Below, one piece after another: positions 8,347-16,355 of a DNA stretch of 64,000 bases. The DNA is from JBBATK01 sp044228685 (GTDB lineage Bacteria; Bacteroidota; Ignavibacteria; Kapaibacteriales; NICIL-2), in the NCBI GenBank assembly GCA_044228685.1, contig JBGAUL010000002.1, forward strand, positions 124,001 through 188,000, read 5' to 3'. Each line of letters opens with the position of its first letter. Position 1 is the first letter of the stretch. The notes below the pieces were generated by a model. That model was given only the letters and a program-made list of their open reading frames with translations, was not told where the DNA came from and searched no databases. The translations under genes were made by a program, and so were the position numbers.

Positions 8347-9672
8347 CTAGCTTTGCAGTTCCCGTTCCAAAAACTCGCTCATGCGAAGCACGGGAGTTTC
8401 ATGACGAACGGCTCGACCACCTTCTATTGCCTTACGCAGTAGCTTCCAATGATATTGCTCAAGGGCGATGCGACTCTTGGTGAAATGTCTGCGACAGAAT
8501 TTTATGCAAGCCTCTAGCTTGTCTTCCGCCAGCCGCAGGTCTTTCTGTTGAATTAAGCATAGAATTTCAAGTACACGCAGCACCACGTCGTACTCATTGT
8601 ACGCCCGACTATACTCCTGCTCATAAAAGTGGTTCTTGTGCTTCGCAAACTCCTTGTAGTCGCGACGTAGATAGGCGCCAAGACAATTCACGTAACTTCC
8701 CTTGTAAGCAAAAGCTTTGTCTTGGTTGAGCTGATTGAACTCAAGCGCATGCTTCTCAAAGGCTGTTCGATTATTATTCATGAAATAGTAGGAACAAAAG
8801 CTCAGGAGCAATTGGGAGTTATAGAGTGGACCATGACGTCGTACTTGTTTATCCAACTCCCTCATCAATGGTTCAGCATCTTTGGTCGTGCAGAAGTCTG
8901 CATAAAATCCCATCGTATTCAACCATGCCACATCACGAGCATAGGGAATCATGCGATCACCAAAGTGCTCGATCTTTTTATGAATGTGCTCGATCGTCTG
9001 TTCAGCCTTTCCAACAGAAATATGATAAGCCGTATAGATCACAAAAAGCGAGTGCAGAATATTGAAGAGAGGAATTGGGTGATCTAATTTTTGGGCTTTG
9101 CTAAGCATGGCGTTAAGCTGCTTGATCAGAGCCGGTAACTGACGTTCAGTGACCTCGCCGTTTTCAAGTCGCGCCATAATGACGATGATCTCACGGTCAA
9201 CTAACACGAACTCATGCAATCGCGCGATGTTTGCAGTGGCTTTGTTCTTCAACTTCTCAAGCCACTCGACATCGCATCGCGCGTAAGCCACGATCATTTC
9301 CATGTTATAGAATTCCTGCAGCACATTCCACCAGCCTTGTTGTTCAAACTCCTGTTCGAGTTTGATGCGGAGTTTGGAGGCATCGACTTCTAGTCCGCGA
9401 CGGTACAGAAGGTTCGGTAGCAGGATATCATCATAAGGATTTTTGAGCTGCTGTTTTATCACATCGTAAATCTCAGTTCGAGCCAGACTCAGATTCTTGA
9501 ATACAGTATTGGCGCTTAAATCGAAGCGCTTCTGCAGAGTCTCTTGGCTGATCGTTGGTTCGTCGATGAGGGCTTGAATAAACGACGATAGCTGCGAGGG
9601 TCGAGCGCTGATGCGTCGTTGGAGTTCCGTGCGTTCTTCTTCAGTCAGTGCTTCGATCAAGGACTCTATCAT
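8347..9672 (-). CDS. Helical-repeat protein with N-terminal winged-helix-like segment
   Basis: A 441-residue cytoplasmic protein of unknown function. Residues ~1-85 resemble a DNA-binding or RQC-like helical domain: a TEEERTELQRR helix, then a segment SQETLQKRFDLSANTVFKNL that reads as a helix-turn-helix. The rest is almost entirely alpha-helical with many paired Y/W/L/A positions, as in TPR-like superhelices (for example YNSQLLLSFCSYYFMNNN and FAYKGSYVNCLGAYLRRDYK). No signal peptide or membrane helix is seen. It is divergent from the DUF1835 gene at 9813, 140 bp away. A regulator or scaffold role is possible, but this is inference. Confidence 0.6.
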   Translation of the reverse strand: MIESLIEALTEEERTELQRRISARPSQLSSFIQALIDEPTISQETLQKRFDLSANTVFKNLSLARTEIYDVIKQQLKNPYDDILLPNLLYRRGLEVDASKLRIKLEQEFEQQGWWNVLQEFYNMEMIVAYARCDVEWLEKLKNKATANIARLHEFVLVDREIIVIMARLENGEVTERQLPALIKQLNAMLSKAQKLDHPIPLFNILHSLFVIYTAYHISVGKAEQTIEHIHKKIEHFGDRMIPYARDVAWLNTMGFYADFCTTKDAEPLMRELDKQVRRHGPLYNSQLLLSFCSYYFMNNNRTAFEKHALEFNQLNQDKAFAYKGSYVNCLGAYLRRDYKEFAKHKNHFYEQEYSRAYNEYDVVLRVLEILCLIQQKDLRLAEDKLEACIKFCRRHFTKSRIALEQYHWKLLRKAIEGGRAVRHETPVLRMSEFLERELQS

Positions 9673-9812
9673 GGATGCGCAGTGAGTTGGTAGCGAGTGA
9701 CAGGCGTAGCCACTTCAATATAGATAAAACTTCGAGCTCATCCGAGCTCAGCCATGATCCAATGGCATGTCGTAGTTTTGTCTTGATTTCACCACAGTTG
9801 TAAAGGCGCCAG

Positions 9813-10571
9813 ATGTCCGAGCTCCTAAAGGCTTTTCACCTCCTCAATGGCGATGTTCTCGATGCTCAACTGCGTCGATTGATACCGGATATTCAGACGA
9901 TTATTTGTCGCGAGTGCTTAGTCGACGGTCCCGTCATGGCCCAAGCATCCAAAGAACTGTGGCCTCTTCGTGCTGAGTTCATGCACGATGCTTATGGCGT
10001 CGATCCTCAAGTCTATACCGATCGCAGCGCCGTCGAGTTCGAGAAAGTCCTTCGTCTTCCCGAAGCCAGCGAAGTATGGCTCTGGTTCGAGAACGATGCC
10101 TTTTGTCAAGTGAACTACTGGTTCTGCTTGCATTTACTTCAGCAGCGTCCGGATCTTCAACTCTTCCGCGTCTTTGCCGATGTCTCCGGCGGACCCTGGA
10201 GTACATTCAACATTGAAAGTCTTGCAGACATTGAACGACTCGCTGCCGCCCGCAGTTCGATCAGCCGTGATGATCGCACCAATGGCGACATGCTGTGGAA
10301 GGATTATCAGCAAAACAACTTCCCGCACATGCGCGAGCTGTCGCAGTTTCTGAGTCCGGTGTTTAGACAATGCTCCACTATCGTCGATGCACTCGCCGTC
10401 CGCGCCGGTGACCCTGCCTTCCCTCATCATCCTCTGCGCATACTCGAAAACATCCTTCGTGATGAATCCGATGACATGAATCGCATCATGCAACTTTTCT
10501 CACAACGCGCTCCCCATCTGGGCTACGGAGATCTGCAAGTAAAACGCTTAATGCGTGAGCTGGAGAATTAG
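9813..10571 (+). CDS. DUF1835 domain-containing protein
   Basis: A 252-residue protein. The N-terminus (FHLLNGDVLDAQLRRLIPDI, then ICRECLVDGPV) matches the start of DUF1835, a family of unknown function known mainly from Bacteroidota and Bacillota; the conserved LNGD, the E of RECL and the DGP motif are all present. The middle has WLWFENDAFCQVNYWF, as in relatives. The C-terminal third (LSQFLSPVFRQCSTIVDALA) is helical. Start chosen with AAGG about 7 bp upstream of ATG. The gene is divergent from 8347-9672. No enzyme activity can be assigned. Confidence 0.65.
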   Translation: MSELLKAFHLLNGDVLDAQLRRLIPDIQTIICRECLVDGPVMAQASKELWPLRAEFMHDAYGVDPQVYTDRSAVEFEKVLRLPEASEVWLWFENDAFCQVNYWFCLHLLQQRPDLQLFRVFADVSGGPWSTFNIESLADIERLAAARSSISRDDRTNGDMLWKDYQQNNFPHMRELSQFLSPVFRQCSTIVDALAVRAGDPAFPHHPLRILENILRDESDDMNRIMQLFSQRAPHLGYGDLQVKRLMRELEN

Positions 10572-10689
10572 GAACAGAGTGCTGGATCCTGCCTCCGATT
10601 TCTGCACTAATTTTAGTTGGTAATATGACGAGCTCACATTTGATTAATCGTCGGTGTCGAGAATGACGGATCACATCTAAAACACACTC

Positions 10690-12492
10690 ATGCGACTACT
10701 CATAGGCTTCGGTCTCATACTCTTTTGCCTTTGCACAAAGCTCGACGCACAAGTCGCCTACAATGACGAGATCGAAGCCGAGATCAAGCGTGTTGAATCG
10801 AACATCTGCGGTCCAATTCTCATCAACGATGAGCAGCCAAGTAGTATTCGAGAGCGCATGGCTTTTTACAAGGTGAAGGGATTAAGCATCGCCGTCGTCA
10901 AGGACTTCAAAGTTGTTTGGGCTCGAGGTTATGGCTGGGCCGATGAAGCAGAGAAACGTCCGGTTAGTCTGTACACGCTCTTCGAACCGGGTTCTATCTC
11001 TAAGACACTTAACTCACTCGGCATTCTCAAGCTTGCGCAGGAGAAGCGTGTTGATTTGAATACTGATATCAACGCCTATCTGCGTTCGTGGAAGTTCCCA
11101 TATGACTCATTGTCGAATGGGAAGAAGATCACGTTGGCTCATATATTAAGTCACAATGCAGGTCTGACGGTTCACGGTTTCCCCGGACATGATATCAAGG
11201 GTCCGATCCCAACAGTATTCCAAGTACTCGACGGCACTCCTCCATCCTTCACACCGGCAGTTCGCAGCATGTACGAACCCGGAATGCAATTTGAATATTC
11301 TGGAGGTGGAACGACTATTTCGCAAGTCTTGTTGTGCGACGTGACGAAGCAAGCTTACGATAAGTGGATGTACGACAACGTACTCAGGCCTATCGGGATG
11401 ATTCACAGTAGCTACGCGCAGCCTCCGACCAAGGAAATGCAGTCGCTTTGTGCTTCAGCGTACACGCGCGACGGCGCGCCTATCGAAGGCAAGTTTCACG
11501 TCTATCCGGAACAAGCTGCTGCGGGATTGTGGATGACGCCAAGCGATCTCTGTCAATACATCATCGATATGCAACTGGCTTATAAAGGTAAAAAAGCATC
11601 GGCAGTCTTGAGTCCGGAAATGGTCAAGCTTCACTTGACCGCTTACAACAACGGTCCTACCGCCATGGGCACCTTCATCCAAGACCATGATGGAGCCTTG
11701 TACTTCGAACACGGGGCCGGCAACGATGGATTCTGCGGAGATTTTATTGCGAGCCTTGAAGATGGATACGGGGTCGCGATCTTTATGAATTCTGACAATC
11801 CCAAATTGTTATCTGAAGTCATTAACAGTGTTGCCAAAGAATACAATTGGAAGAACTTCTACCGTGAGCCTCACAGAAAAAAAGCAGTGACCGTGCCGGA
11901 TTCAATTCTGCGCGAGTACGAAGGAGTCTATCTCTACGATCGCAACTGGGCCGGCGTTGGACGTCATGACAATGAATACCAGTTTTACGCCAACGGCATG
12001 TTTGCGAAGATGTACTTCACATCGCCTACCTGTTTCTTCAATACGGAGTTTCAAGCTGTAAAGGAATTCGTGAGAGATGACCGTGGCGAAATAGTGGGTT
12101 ATACCCGCACTGTCGATGGCAAAGCTTTTGCTCCTTCAACGCGCATCACTAATCCCGATACCTTGCATGCAGCCGACAACATCTTCCAAGAAATCGGCTG
12201 GTTCTACTTTGAGGCGAAGAAGTATAAGGAGTCGCTGGCCTATCTCAAGCGCGGTGCTGAACTTTATCCAAAGAACTTGGACCTAGTTATGAACCTGGCG
12301 CACGTGTTTCTCTTCAGCGGAGATAAAAGTTCCGCCATGAAAATCTATAAAGCTCACCGTAACGAAGAAGAGAGTCCGGGCTACAGCTGGGAGAAGATGC
12401 TCGAGTCATACATCAAATACTTCAAAGAGCACGACTTTGATGTCTCGGTGTTTGATGAAGTGAGAAGGGAATTGGGCTTGGATAAACATTAG
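10690..12492 (+). CDS. Serine hydrolase (beta-lactamase/class C PBP family) with C-terminal helical repeat
   Basis: A 600-residue secreted or periplasmic enzyme. A signal peptide (1-20) ends KLDAQ. The class C beta-lactamase-like domain spans ~30-390 with the catalytic S102-x-x-K105 (GSISK), a second motif Y203-S-G and a third-box HGAG (~340). Such proteins act as esterases, D-amino-acid peptidases or carboxypeptidases; the substrate cannot be told from sequence. A beta-rich section (~400-475) resembles the extra domain often found after this fold. Residues ~490-560 form TPR-like helices (FQEIGWFYFEAKKYKESLAY). It stands between unrelated genes, and no terminator was found before the sdp promoter. 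Confidence 0.8.
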   Translation: MRLLIGFGLILFCLCTKLDAQVAYNDEIEAEIKRVESNICGPILINDEQPSSIRERMAFYKVKGLSIAVVKDFKVVWARGYGWADEAEKRPVSLYTLFEPGSISKTLNSLGILKLAQEKRVDLNTDINAYLRSWKFPYDSLSNGKKITLAHILSHNAGLTVHGFPGHDIKGPIPTVFQVLDGTPPSFTPAVRSMYEPGMQFEYSGGGTTISQVLLCDVTKQAYDKWMYDNVLRPIGMIHSSYAQPPTKEMQSLCASAYTRDGAPIEGKFHVYPEQAAAGLWMTPSDLCQYIIDMQLAYKGKKASAVLSPEMVKLHLTAYNNGPTAMGTFIQDHDGALYFEHGAGNDGFCGDFIASLEDGYGVAIFMNSDNPKLLSEVINSVAKEYNWKNFYREPHRKKAVTVPDSILREYEGVYLYDRNWAGVGRHDNEYQFYANGMFAKMYFTSPTCFFNTEFQAVKEFVRDDRGEIVGYTRTVDGKAFAPSTRITNPDTLHAADNIFQEIGWFYFEAKKYKESLAYLKRGAELYPKNLDLVMNLAHVFLFSGDKSSAMKIYKAHRNEEESPGYSWEKMLESYIKYFKEHDFDVSVFDEVRRELGLDKH

Positions 12493-12600
12493 TCCAATAT
12501 CCTGATTGAGACTCGCGATAGAGCCCAGGCAACCAAGCCTAATCGTCACCCAACAACCCACCCCCAAAAAAAATCTTGCAACACAACCTCCCCGACCTCG

Positions 12601-12628
12601 TATATTGCATTTAGATAGTTGTCTAAAT
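12601..12628 (+). promoter_or_regulatory. Promoter and palindromic operator of sdpR-sdpI
   Basis: A TATATT -10-like box (12601-12606) is followed 2 bp later by a palindrome with perfect 7-bp arms ATTTAGA (12609-12615) and TCTAAAT (12622-12628) around a 6-bp spacer. The palindrome covers the expected transcription start, where an ArsR-type repressor would block RNA polymerase. Autoregulation by the downstream SdpR-like protein is inferred. Confidence 0.55.
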
Positions 12629-12665
12629 ACCTAAATAACGAAATACGACACTGACGGACAAACAG

Positions 12666-12926
12666 GTGAATCAGGTTTTCAATGCACTCAACGATCCGAC
12701 GAGGCGGGCAATTCTGGACTTACTGCAGAAGGGAGATATGACTGCCGGCGAGATTGCGGACGAATTCAATATTTCCAAACCAAGCATTTCTCATCACTTG
12801 GATTTACTTAAGCGAGCCAAGCTGGTGAGTTCGGTGAAGGAGGGACAGTTCATTCGCTACTCTCTCAGTACAACTGAACTGGATGAGTTAGTGAAGTGGA
12901 TTTACAAGCTCCGCAAGGGAAAGTAA
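12666..12926 (+). CDS. sdpR: ArsR/SdpR-family autorepressor
   Basis: An 86-residue winged-helix repressor. It has the ArsR signature FNALNDPTRRAILDLL at the start, the DNA-recognition helix ISKPSISHHLDLLK (~36-50) and a beta-hairpin wing (LVSSVKEGQFIRYSL). There is no ArsR-type metal-site ELCVC motif. The length fits Bacillus SdpR, which represses its own operon until the SdpI membrane partner titrates it. The start is GTG with a weak ribosome binding site. The gene lies 69 bp before the SdpI-like gene and behind a palindromic operator, so an SdpR/SdpI signalling pair is likely. The symbol follows family and context. Confidence 0.75.
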   Translation: MNQVFNALNDPTRRAILDLLQKGDMTAGEIADEFNISKPSISHHLDLLKRAKLVSSVKEGQFIRYSLSTTELDELVKWIYKLRKGK

Positions 12927-12995
12927 CGCTAAGCAATGTCGTATTTCATCAAACAGGTACAAGCAACTCACACAACTTTTTCAACTTTCAAAAAC

Positions 12996-13673
12996 ATGGA
13001 AACTCTTAATCGCAAGAAAGAACTGATTATTTGGATCATTCTTCTCATCCCCTTTGCGGCTGCGGCATTTATGTGGCCATCAATGCCGGATCAGGTCGCT
13101 ACACATTTCGATTTCAACGGTCATCCGGATGACTATTCGAACAAAGCTTTTGCCCTGCTTATCCTGCCGGGTGTCAACATCTTTCTGTATGTGCTGATGT
13201 ACTTCATACCGAAGATTGATCCGCGCAAGAACAACTTTGATCAGTTTGGATCATCCTATCAAAACATACGTTTGATGACGCATGTGTTTATGGTGTGCAT
13301 GTTCTTCTTCATCAATCAAACAGCGATGAATGGAGGCAGCATGAACCTGCGTCCTTTTGGTGCCGGACTCTTCCTCTTCTTCGCCTTCTTGGGCAATTAC
13401 ATGCGCACGGTGAAGTCAAATTTCTTCGTGGGCATTCGCACTCCATGGACGCTGTCGAATGATGAAGTGTGGCGCACGACGCATCAGATGGGTGGACGAC
13501 TCTGGTTCTATACCGGACTCGTCATGGCTGGACTATGCTTCATCATTCCCGAAATGGTCATTCCTTTCGCCATGATCATCGTTCTCCTAGTCATCACAAT
13601 CTGGCCGGTCGTCTTTTCCTATCGCGAATATCATCGCTTAAGCAAGGAAGCGAAACTCAGCAATCCATCGTAG
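12996..13673 (+). CDS. sdpI: SdpI-family membrane protein (DUF1648)
   Basis: A polytopic membrane protein of about 225 residues. The DUF1648 element comes first: a membrane helix, then MPDQVATHFDFNGHPDDYSN, the typical MPxxVxxHF...GxPD block. Further helices follow, and an SdpI-type stretch KSNFFVGIRTPWTLSNDEVW (~150-170) matches the characteristic NxxxGxRTPWTL motif. In Bacillus, SdpI gives immunity to the SdpC toxin and sequesters SdpR. No sdpC-like toxin is visible here. The start at 12996 (METLNRKKEL) places the first helix near the N-terminus; an in-frame ATG at 12936 would add 20 residues. Neither has a clear ribosome binding site. Confidence 0.75.
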   Translation: METLNRKKELIIWIILLIPFAAAAFMWPSMPDQVATHFDFNGHPDDYSNKAFALLILPGVNIFLYVLMYFIPKIDPRKNNFDQFGSSYQNIRLMTHVFMVCMFFFINQTAMNGGSMNLRPFGAGLFLFFAFLGNYMRTVKSNFFVGIRTPWTLSNDEVWRTTHQMGGRLWFYTGLVMAGLCFIIPEMVIPFAMIIVLLVITIWPVVFSYREYHRLSKEAKLSNPS

Positions 13674-13727
13674 TTTTGAGAGCGACTTCTAAGCGCACTG
13701 AATTCTTTCATGTATTGAAACACAACC

Positions 13728-13979
13728 ATGAACATTCGTGAGAAAGCGGCTCTCTTTATACTATGCGAACAATCGGCTCAGCCATTTCGTGATATTGACA
13801 AACGCGATGTCCGCGACGAATATCCTTACATGTTGAAGGAATTAGTTCAGGATGGATACCTCGATGCCATCTATGAAACTGATGCCGAAGGAACTAAGAC
13901 GCTGAAGGGATATCAGCTGAGTGATCGAGGTAAGATGAAGAAACGACTTTTGATGGAGAAATGGGAAGAAGAACAGTAG
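13728..13979 (+). CDS. Small winged-helix-like hypothetical protein
   Basis: An 83-residue acidic protein with no signal peptide. The order of predicted helices (EKAALFILCEQ, VRDEYPYMLKELVQDGYL) followed by a hairpin-like DAEGTKTLKGYQLSDRGK resembles the wing of small PadR/MarR-type DNA-binding proteins, where a YxLTxxG segment closes the wing. It starts 54 bp after sdpI and ends before a strong terminator, so it may be the third gene of that transcript. The regulatory role is a guess; the gene itself looks real from composition and position. Confidence 0.5.
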   Translation: MNIREKAALFILCEQSAQPFRDIDKRDVRDEYPYMLKELVQDGYLDAIYETDAEGTKTLKGYQLSDRGKMKKRLLMEKWEEEQ

Positions 13980-14030
13980 AGACGCCGAGGGTCTTCCAAG
14001 ACGCTTGATCAACAAGAAAATGAGCACAAT

Positions 14031-14067
14031 AAAAAAACCGCATCGATGAACTCAATGCGGTTTTTTT
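14031..14067. terminator. Bidirectional terminator between the sdp and nuo transcripts
   Basis: Arms aaaaaaaccgcat (14031-14043) and atgcggttttttt (14055-14067) are perfectly complementary with an 11-nt loop. A T-tract lies at the 3' side on both strands, so it can end the rightward sdp-side transcript and the leftward nuo-ferredoxin transcript. Confidence 0.9.
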
Positions 14068-14090
14068 GTGTGTGGTGATACACGACCGAG

Positions 14091-14441
14091 TTAGTTGAGA
14101 TGCAAAAACTGCTTCTTTGCGAGAAGTTGTTCGACGCTCTCAACATGGTCGGGATGGGTGATAATGCAATCGACCGGACATTCCGATATGCATTGCGGTT
14201 CTTCGTGGAAGCCGTTGCATTCGGTGCATTTTTCCGGGACGATATAGTAGAACTCGTTACTCAGCGCTTCGTGCTCAGCGGTCGCATCGATGGCGTCTCC
14301 CCATGGAGCCGTGCTGCTTCCTTCCAAACTCGTTTTATCCGCATAACGCCATTGCGCGCCACCTTCATAGATGGCGTTGTTAGGACACGTAGGTTCGCAC
14401 GCGCCGCAATTGATGCAGTCTTCGTTTATGAGTAGTGCCAT
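14091..14441 (-). CDS. 2[4Fe-4S] ferredoxin, chlorobial type with long inter-cluster insert
   Basis: A 116-residue low-potential electron carrier. Cluster I ligands are C9, C12, C15 and C19 (CINCGACEPTCP). The second set is C72, C75, C84 and C88 (CTEC, eight residues, CISECP), the long-spaced type of chlorobial/Allochromatium ferredoxins. The start MALLINEDCINCGACEP is very close to green sulfur bacterial ferredoxins, but about 40 residues are inserted between clusters (~30-68), and a C-terminal tail is added. It is the last gene of the nuo operon, 88 bp after the unknown gene. In this setting it is the likely electron donor to complex I and acceptor from KorAB. Confidence 0.9.
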   Translation of the reverse strand: MALLINEDCINCGACEPTCPNNAIYEGGAQWRYADKTSLEGSSTAPWGDAIDATAEHEALSNEFYYIVPEKCTECNGFHEEPQCISECPVDCIITHPDHVESVEQLLAKKQFLHLN

Positions 14442-14529
14442 GGTGACTTTCCTTTCTCAATAATTGAATGGTGAATTGTGTTGTGTCTTTTTCACGTCTC
14501 TCAATCGAGCTCTCATCAGCAGTTGTGGC

Positions 14530-14925
14530 TTAAACACTCAACTGCGCTTGATGCTCGCTCTTCCAATACCAACCGTTATCGCGTTCGTCTTCTTGACTCC
14601 AGTACGCGGGCAACAAAACGCGACCATCCAGTGTGCGCAGTCGTCGGGTGTAGAGCATAACCGATAACACGAAGCTTCGATCGGTCACACCAACTTTGAA
14701 AGTTTCCGGAACTGCCGGAGCCGGCTCAACAGGCGCAGCTCCTTCTGTCTCGGTGGCGACTTTCTTCGGTGCTGGCGGAACGTTTTTCTGTATTTCAACT
14801 GTGTAGCTATTGTGCTCAAGTACACGGCGCAAGAACTCGGCACGTTCAGCTGACGCATCTTTCTCGAGCAAGGCGCAACGCGTGCCGTTCAAAGCTTCAA
14901 TCGTGTGTTTTCCGCTGATCGTCAT
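14530..14925 (-). CDS. Unknown protein encoded in the nuo operon
   Basis: A 131-residue soluble protein. An N-terminal domain (~1-46: TIEALNGTRCALLEK, AEFLRRVLEHNSYTVEIQ) looks alpha/beta. A Pro/Ala/Glu-rich linker follows (~49-74: PPAPKKV, PVEPAPAVPETF), then a C-terminal segment with FKVGVTDRSFVLSVMLYTRR and tryptophan-rich YWSQEDERDNGWYW. No cysteine cluster, membrane helix or known family is recognised. Its ATG starts right after the nuoN stop and the ferredoxin follows, so it is co-transcribed with the whole complex. An accessory subunit or assembly factor, perhaps at the ferredoxin docking face, is a plausible inference. Confidence 0.7.
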   Translation of the reverse strand: MTISGKHTIEALNGTRCALLEKDASAERAEFLRRVLEHNSYTVEIQKNVPPAPKKVATETEGAAPVEPAPAVPETFKVGVTDRSFVLSVMLYTRRLRTLDGRVLLPAYWSQEDERDNGWYWKSEHQAQLSV

Positions 14926-14926
14926 G

Positions 14927-16348
14927 TTAGATTCCTTTACTCAGCGAGTACATAGTGTCGAAAATCATCGAAGCAAATCCTATAACGATGATGCCTCCAA
15001 CGCAAAGCACCAAGGCCATCCTCGTAAATGGACTGCTTTTGAAATGCTCGATGGGTTTGTCATTAGCGTTGATAAACATCGCCTTCACAACGAGCAAGTA
15101 GTAGTAGAGTGAAATCGTCGCATTCAGCGTCGCAACGATCAGCAACCACACCATCCCCTTCTGCGCCACAGCCATGAAGAGGAAGAGCTTACCAAAGAAA
15201 CCGGCTGCAGGTGGAATGCCTGCGAGTGAGAACAGAGCCAGCATCATCGTCAAACTCAACATTGGATTCGTCGTGTAGAGTCCGTTGTAGTCATCAATTG
15301 TCTCTTTACCCGTCTTTGCCGAAATCACCGCAACAACTCCGAAAGCAGCGAGATTGGAGAAGATGTAGACCAGCACGAAGTATAGCACTGAGGTCATGCC
15401 GAGCTGTGTTGCGGATAACACGCCAAGCATCAAGAATCCTGCTTGCGCGATTGATGAGAAGGCCAGAAAACGCTTGAGGTTTTGTTGACGAATTGCAAAG
15501 AGATTACCAATGGTCATGCTTAGCACTGCAAGCACTACCAGCAATTCCGTCCACATTGACACCATTGTTTGAAATACACTAAACAGCGTGATCAAGAAAA
15601 TGAAGACAGCTGCGCCCTTAGAGACAACCGATAGATAGGAGCTGATATTGATTGGCGCGCCTTCGTACACATCAGCCGTCCAGAGATGAAATGGCACGAG
15701 TGATATTTTAAATGCCAATCCGGCCATGAAGAAGATGAAGGCCAGTGCTTGCAATCCTCCGCCAACCATTTTCGTTGAGCATTCTGAAAAGAGTAATGAG
15801 CCGCAGCTGCCGTAGATGAGAGAAATGCCGAAGAGCATGACGCCTGAGGACAATGCGGCGAGGAGAATGAGTTTGATGCCTGCTTCAGCTGACTGTACCT
15901 TGCCCTTTTCAAAAGCAACCAGAGCTGCAATGGGAATGGTGGCCAGTTCGAGTCCGAGCATGAGCATCAGGAAGTGTCCTGCTGAGACCATAAAGCTCAT
16001 CCCCATCAAAGTCGACAACAACAGAATCGTAAACTCAGTGCTCTTTGCATAATTCTCTTCTTGACCCAGCCAATCGGCTGATTGTAGGATCACAATCAAT
16101 GTTCCGATGTTCAGAATATTCTTCATCATCGCAATCAGCGCTGATGATTGAAACATGCCGCCAAAAGCATGAGCGTTTTCTTGGGGAAGGAAGCCGACGA
16201 TGCAGACGGCTGTCATGAGTATGGCCGAGACCACGCTGATACGCTTGCGCGATGAACTGGAACGGAAGAGATCCAGGCAAAGCAATACTACAATGACCAG
16301 AGTCAGGAGTATCTCGTTTCGCAGGAGGGCTAAATCGTGCAGTGTCAT
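14927..16348 (-). CDS. nuoN: NADH-quinone oxidoreductase-like complex, subunit N
   Basis: A 473-residue proton-pumping membrane subunit of respiratory complex I, one of three antiporter-like subunits, with ~14 helices. Family landmarks include the lysine/glutamate-bearing helix region (GLELATIPIAALVAFEKGK), FKISLVPFHLWTADVYEGAP and FSSIAQAGFLMLG. The start at 16348 (MTLHDLALL) is chosen because AGGAGA lies 4 bp upstream; an in-frame ATG at 16396 would run back into nuoM. The gene begins 7 bp after the nuoM stop. Length is usual for bacterial NuoN. Confidence 0.93.
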   Translation of the reverse strand: MTLHDLALLRNEILLTLVIVVLLCLDLFRSSSSRKRISVVSAILMTAVCIVGFLPQENAHAFGGMFQSSALIAMMKNILNIGTLIVILQSADWLGQEENYAKSTEFTILLLSTLMGMSFMVSAGHFLMLMLGLELATIPIAALVAFEKGKVQSAEAGIKLILLAALSSGVMLFGISLIYGSCGSLLFSECSTKMVGGGLQALAFIFFMAGLAFKISLVPFHLWTADVYEGAPINISSYLSVVSKGAAVFIFLITLFSVFQTMVSMWTELLVVLAVLSMTIGNLFAIRQQNLKRFLAFSSIAQAGFLMLGVLSATQLGMTSVLYFVLVYIFSNLAAFGVVAVISAKTGKETIDDYNGLYTTNPMLSLTMMLALFSLAGIPPAAGFFGKLFLFMAVAQKGMVWLLIVATLNATISLYYYLLVVKAMFINANDKPIEHFKSSPFTRMALVLCVGGIIVIGFASMIFDTMYSLSKGI

Positions 16349-16355
16349 AGGTCTC

